This document shows, one piece after another, positions 4,683 through 7,948 of a stretch of 7,948 nucleotides of DNA. The position numbers and the translations under genes were made by a program. Where the stretch lies: NCBI GenBank assembly GCA_025937035.1, contig JAICSG010000160.1, forward strand, positions 1 to 7,948. The letters are read 5' to 3'. Within the stretch, counting starts at the first letter, position 1. Each line of letters starts with the position of its first letter. The DNA is from Thermoanaerobaculia bacterium (lineage in GTDB: Bacteria > Acidobacteriota > Thermoanaerobaculia > Multivoradales > UBA5704). Below the pieces are notes generated by a model, which ran no database searches, had not been told where the DNA came from, and was given only the letters and a program-made list of their open reading frames with translations.

Positions 4683-7229
4683 TCACCGCACGATGCGCTC
4701 GAAGCCCTGCTGGCGCTTGAGCTTCTGCGGCTGGTCCCGGGTGCCGAGGTACGCCTCGTGGCCGGAGAGGTCGGTGGCCACCACGTAGAAGTCCACCGTG
4801 CCATTCTGGTGGAAGCCCGGCTCGATCGCCGCCGTGTAGTAGCCGGCGCGGATCTGGGCTTTGTCCAGCGGGATCTCCCGGTACTTCCCCCCCTCGGGGC
4901 GGGCCATCAGCTTCACGTCCTTGACCTCGTAGTCGTCGGTGACCCGGAAGCTGAGGTTCGCCACCGTGCCGCGGGCGTAGTCGAGCACGTAGCCGTCGCG
5001 CAGCACGACCTTCGGCGGGTCCTTGTCGAGGCGGGCGAGGAGGTCCTCCAGCCGGGCCCGGGCGGCCGCGAATTGCGCGGCCAGGTGGGGCGTGGGCTCG
5101 ACGCCGTTCATCATCTGCAGGCCGTCCCACGGCTTCTTGTGGCGCTCGACGTTGGGAAGGGCGGCGAGGATCTCCTCTTGCTTGGCCTCGTCCTGCTTGA
5201 ATTTCTCGTAGCTGGCGAGCCGCTCCTTGAGGCCGGGACGGTCCGGCCAGGTGCGCTGGACCGGCTCCAGCCGGGCGACCGCCTCGGCGTACTTGCCGTC
5301 ATGGACCAGCTTCTCGGCCTCCCCCTCGACCGTTTTGGCGGCCTGGCCGCGCAGGTCGTCCGGATCGGTCGACTTGGGGAGGAGGGCGGCGAGGGCGCCG
5401 AAGCGCTCCAGGGTCTGGACGGCGTTGCCCTGGGCCGAGGCGGCCCGGACCTGGGCGTAGGCGGCCACGGCGGCCTTCGCCCGCTCGTAGTCCGTCCGCG
5501 CCTCGGGCGCCAGCCCCGCCTCCTGCCCGGTGCCGGCCTCGACGGCGCTCTCCAGGACCTCCAGGTCCCCTGACTTGAGGCCGCTCGCGAGATCGGTGGG
5601 CATGCGCTCGAAGGCCGCGCGGCTCAGGTTCTCCTGGATCGCGCCCAGCGTCCGGCACCCCTCCGGCGAGAGCAGCCCCTGCTCGCCCCAGGGGATGGCG
5701 CGCAACGCGCGGCGGGCCTTGAGGTCGTCCCCCTGGGCGAGATAGATCTTCGCCTCCTCCAGGCGGTCGACCGGCGGCTTCGAGAACGGCGGCCGCAGGG
5801 GGACCACGGGCGCGGCCTCCACCGGGACGGCAGCCTGCTGGTGCCGCCGGTAGAGCCAGAAGCCGGCCAGCAGGCCGAGCACCACCACGCCGGCGAGGGC
5901 CGCCAGCACGGCCGGCTTGCGCAGGAAGGAGGGCGGCGCCGGAGCCGCGGACCGGGCCGGGGCGGGCGCCGGGGCCTTCTTCTGGAAGGGCACCACCTTG
6001 GCGCCGGTCTGCGGGGGGGCCGCGGCGACCGGCGCGCGGGGGGGCGGCGCGGGCACGTTGAGCAGGGCGTTCAGCACCTCGTCGTCCACCGACGAGAGGA
6101 CGTCCCCCTCGGCAGCTGGTTCCTGAGCCGGCTCCTCCCCGGCGAGCGGATCGGGCTCCGTGAATTGGGGCGCCGGCTGGGCCGCGCCGGAGGGGGCCCA
6201 GGCATCCGGGATCACCACCGGCGGCAGGGCGGAAGGCACCTGGGCCGCGATCGCGGGAGCGGCGGGAGCGATCGGGGGTGGCGGAGCCACGGGAGCGATC
6301 GAGGGCATGGCGACGGGAGGCGGCAGGGGCTCCATCGCGCCCGAGGCCAGGAACGGCGGCGGCTCGGGAGCGGCGCTCACCGGGGCGGCCGGGCGGGCCG
6401 GGAAAGGCGTGACGCTCGCCGCCGGCGCCACCGGGGCCACCGGGGCGCCGATGGCCAGCCGCAGGGCCTCGCGCAGCTCCCGGATCGACGGGCGCTGCTC
6501 AGGCCGCTGCCGGAGCGACCGCTCCAATGCCTGCCGCAGGGCCTCGTCGTTCTCCAGCTCGAAGCTCACCGCCAGCGGGAGCTGCACCACCGGCGCGTCG
6601 CCGAAGCCGACCGTCGCCCCCAGCAGATTGCAGGTGGTGAGGGCCAGGGAGTAGAGATCGGCCCGGAGATCGGCGTCCCCGCCGGCCGTCACCTCAGGGG
6701 ACCGGAAACGCGCGTCCTCCCCGCCCGCCGTCGCCGCCTCGGCCCCCCGGGGGCGGAAGACGGCGGTGCCCAGCCCCAGGAGCTTGACCTGCTCGCCCGC
6801 CGGGGTGGCGGCCACGAAGAGGTTGTCCGGCGAGACGTTGAGGTGCGCGTGCCCCTTGACCGCGAGGGCCTCGAGCCCGTCGAGCGCCTGGCCGATCCAG
6901 GTGAGGAGCTGGGCCGGAGGCATGTCGGCGAAGGCGTCGAGCGTCCGGCCGTCCAACAGCTCCAGGGCCAGGAAGGCGGCGCCGTCCGTGGTGAATCCCG
7001 AGTCCAGGACCGCCGGCAGGGCGGGGTGCCCGATCGCGGCCAGCGCCGCCGCCAGCTTCTCGAATTCGGGGGCCCCGGCCATGAGCCGCGGAGGGGAGGG
7101 CACGATGATCTGCTTCACGGCGACCGAACGGCCCGTCTGGGTGTCGGTCGCCTTGAGGATCGTCCCGAAACGGGTCGACCTCAGGATCTTTTCGAGTTGG
7201 TAGCGATCGGTGAGCTCACGGAACTGCAT
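4683..7229 (-). CDS. Transmembrane Ser/Thr pseudokinase with TPR-like and Ig-like extracytoplasmic regions
   Basis: The 848-residue product starts with a Hanks-type kinase fold (about 9-260). It keeps the VAVK lysine (Lys39), SPE (177-179, the APE position), the helix-F Asp (191, DLYSL) and a late Arg-Pro motif (246-247). It lacks the glycine-rich loop pattern apart from Gly22. The HRD site reads HLN (129-131, catalytic Asp replaced by Asn), the usual Lys two residues on is Ser133, and DFG reads GLG (152-154). It is therefore predicted to be catalytically dead. A Pro/Ala-rich linker (about 262-435) contains a predicted amphipathic helix (377-391). One membrane helix (440-460) is followed by RR, and the C-terminal half has TPR-like helices (488-515, 632-735) and a beta-sandwich-like end (738-830). 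A role as a signalling or scaffold protein sensing the envelope is an inference. Start ATG 7229 has a purine-rich GGGGAGGGACGAGG upstream. Confidence 0.88.
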   Translation of the reverse strand: MQFRELTDRYQLEKILRSTRFGTILKATDTQTGRSVAVKQIIVPSPPRLMAGAPEFEKLAAALAAIGHPALPAVLDSGFTTDGAAFLALELLDGRTLDAFADMPPAQLLTWIGQALDGLEALAVKGHAHLNVSPDNLFVAATPAGEQVKLLGLGTAVFRPRGAEAATAGGEDARFRSPEVTAGGDADLRADLYSLALTTCNLLGATVGFGDAPVVQLPLAVSFELENDEALRQALERSLRQRPEQRPSIRELREALRLAIGAPVAPVAPAASVTPFPARPAAPVSAAPEPPPFLASGAMEPLPPPVAMPSIAPVAPPPPIAPAAPAIAAQVPSALPPVVIPDAWAPSGAAQPAPQFTEPDPLAGEEPAQEPAAEGDVLSSVDDEVLNALLNVPAPPPRAPVAAAPPQTGAKVVPFQKKAPAPAPARSAAPAPPSFLRKPAVLAALAGVVVLGLLAGFWLYRRHQQAAVPVEAAPVVPLRPPFSKPPVDRLEEAKIYLAQGDDLKARRALRAIPWGEQGLLSPEGCRTLGAIQENLSRAAFERMPTDLASGLKSGDLEVLESAVEAGTGQEAGLAPEARTDYERAKAAVAAYAQVRAASAQGNAVQTLERFGALAALLPKSTDPDDLRGQAAKTVEGEAEKLVHDGKYAEAVARLEPVQRTWPDRPGLKERLASYEKFKQDEAKQEEILAALPNVERHKKPWDGLQMMNGVEPTPHLAAQFAAARARLEDLLARLDKDPPKVVLRDGYVLDYARGTVANLSFRVTDDYEVKDVKLMARPEGGKYREIPLDKAQIRAGYYTAAIEPGFHQNGTVDFYVVATDLSGHEAYLGTRDQPQKLKRQQGFERIVR

Positions 7230-7291
7230 CGCCTCGTCCCTCCCCGGACCGGCGTCCTACAGCCTGCCTTCTGGTTCGTTCCTGCTGGTGC

Positions 7292-7298
7292 TATTATA
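7292..7298. promoter_or_regulatory. Overlapping divergent -10 boxes
   Basis: On the + strand TATTAT (7292-7297) is a good -10 element for the hydrolase gene, 32 bases before its ATG. On the - strand the same spot reads TATAAT (reverse complement of 7293-7298), an exact -10 consensus for the pseudokinase, 63 bases before its ATG. Neither has a clear -35 match at 16-18 bases (TTCTGG at 7269-7274 on the + strand; nothing convincing on the - strand). The spacer 7230-7329 is AT-rich only around this site. Confidence 0.45.
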
Positions 7299-7329
7299 GA
7301 TGGGCCTCAATAAAAAGCGACCCGGAATC

Positions 7330-7948
7330 ATGATGTACCGTTTGAAAGCTGTCTTCGTCCCGCTCCTTCTGCTCCTCGCGGGGGCGCGCGCCGCCACGGC
7401 CGCGAGCCCCGCCTCCCCCTACGGCGTCAACATCCACGCGCCCCAGGGCCCTGAGCTGGCCTCCCAATTCGACCAGGTCCGCGCCGCCGGCATCGGCTGG
7501 GTGCGCATCGACTTCATCTGGGCCGCCGTCGAGACCCGCCGGGGCAAGTACGACTGGCGGGGGTACGATGCCATCGCCGCCGCCGCCAAGGCCCGGGGGC
7601 TCCAGGTGTTCGCGACCATCGCCTACACCCCGGCCTGGGCGACCGACGGCCCCGAGATCACCGGCGTGCCGCGCAATCCCGACGACTGGCGGCGCTTCTG
7701 CTTCCGGGCGGCCAAGCGCTACCGCGGCAAGATCAACTACTGGGGGTTGTGGAACGAGCCCAACCTGAAGCAGTTCTGGTCCGGGAGCCGCGACCAGTAT
7801 ATCGACATCATCCTCAAGGTGGGCGCGGACGCCGTCCACCAGGGCAACCCGGCGGCCAAGGTGGGGGGGCCCGAGCTGGCGCATCTGACCTCGAACGGCG
7901 CCGTCTGGTACGACTGGCTGCGCCAGTCGCTCCTGGAGGCCGGGGGCA
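7330..7948 (+). CDS. Secreted clan GH-A glycoside hydrolase, N-terminal part (cut by window end)
   Basis: The frame from ATG 7330 stays open to the window end (206 full codons). It begins with a signal peptide (MMYRLKAVFVPLLLLLAGAR, then a probable signal peptidase site near residues 24-26). The mature part looks like a TIM-barrel glycoside hydrolase: YGVNIHAP (31-38), GIGWVRIDFIWAAVE (54-68), a beta strand before TPAWA (100-104), and YWGLWNEPNL (137-146), where Glu143 in WNEP is the expected acid/base catalyst of clan GH-A (families such as GH5, GH39 and GH10). The nucleophile Glu would lie beyond the window. The substrate, probably a plant or microbial beta-linked polysaccharide, and the exact family cannot be assigned. 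ATG 7333 (residue 2) is an equally possible start; no strong Shine-Dalgarno is present. It is divergent from the pseudokinase gene. Confidence 0.85.
   Translation, partial: MMYRLKAVFVPLLLLLAGARAATAASPASPYGVNIHAPQGPELASQFDQVRAAGIGWVRIDFIWAAVETRRGKYDWRGYDAIAAAAKARGLQVFATIAYTPAWATDGPEITGVPRNPDDWRRFCFRAAKRYRGKINYWGLWNEPNLKQFWSGSRDQYIDIILKVGADAVHQGNPAAKVGGPELAHLTSNGAVWYDWLRQSLLEAGG

Noticed and set aside
4586..4804. N-terminal extension of the small charged protein to 4804
   Set aside because: It would overlap the pseudokinase gene end in another frame. The internal ATG at 4585 has an AAAGGAGAG ribosome binding site and matches the family start MPKxWS.
4683..7229. Active Ser/Thr protein kinase of PknB type
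   Set aside because: The catalytic HRD Asp and the DFG Asp are both replaced, and no nearby Asp in the local alignment can take their place.
5841..7313. A 490-residue open frame on the + strand opposite the pseudokinase
   Set aside because: It is rich in Arg and Gly, has no domain, and mirrors the codon pattern of the pseudokinase on the other strand, which has clear kinase-fold motifs.

Overview
The window is a GC-rich bacterial chromosome segment. The codon bias towards G/C in third positions, the Pro/Ala-rich linkers, an alpha-type SspB adaptor, a DUF2752-yidD pair and a eukaryotic-type kinase-like receptor with a periplasmic TPR/Ig-like part together suggest Acidobacteriota or a neighbouring phylum. 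This is inferred from gene style; no rRNA or other marker gene is present to settle it. I see no tRNA, rRNA, CRISPR array, insertion sequence or phage gene.

Left part (1-1199, + strand): the 3' end of a DUF2752 membrane protein, then a spacer with a long imperfect hairpin built from short GGAC/GCAC-type units, then yidD (membrane protein insertion efficiency factor), then an SspB-family ClpXP adaptor with a classic core, flexible linker and C-terminal ClpX-binding-like tail.

Middle part (1200-4402, + strand): a spacer with a good match to a sigma-54 (RpoN) promoter precedes a putative lipoprotein with a Pro/Ala-rich stalk, a short coiled coil, a beta-rich domain and a glycine-zipper segment. 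A complete MsbA/LmrA-type ABC exporter half-transporter follows 44 bases later and could be co-transcribed. All its ATPase motifs are intact, but its translation start has an odd context.

Right part (4403-7948): convergent to the exporter, on the - strand, are a 50-residue highly charged protein (the N-terminal part of a family often labelled plasmid stabilization) and, upstream of it, an 848-residue transmembrane protein. The latter has a cytoplasmic Ser/Thr kinase fold without the catalytic Asp of HRD and without the metal-binding Asp of DFG, so it is a predicted pseudokinase. It continues into a long Pro/Ala linker, one membrane helix, TPR-like helices and a beta-sandwich. A short AT-rich spacer with overlapping divergent -10-like boxes separates it from a + strand secreted clan GH-A glycoside hydrolase, cut by the window end.

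Most genes look like ordinary housekeeping or envelope functions. The items most worth a second look are the pseudokinase receptor, the sigma-54 promoter, the hairpin before yidD and the start of the ABC exporter. I did not find a convincing new defence or mobile system.
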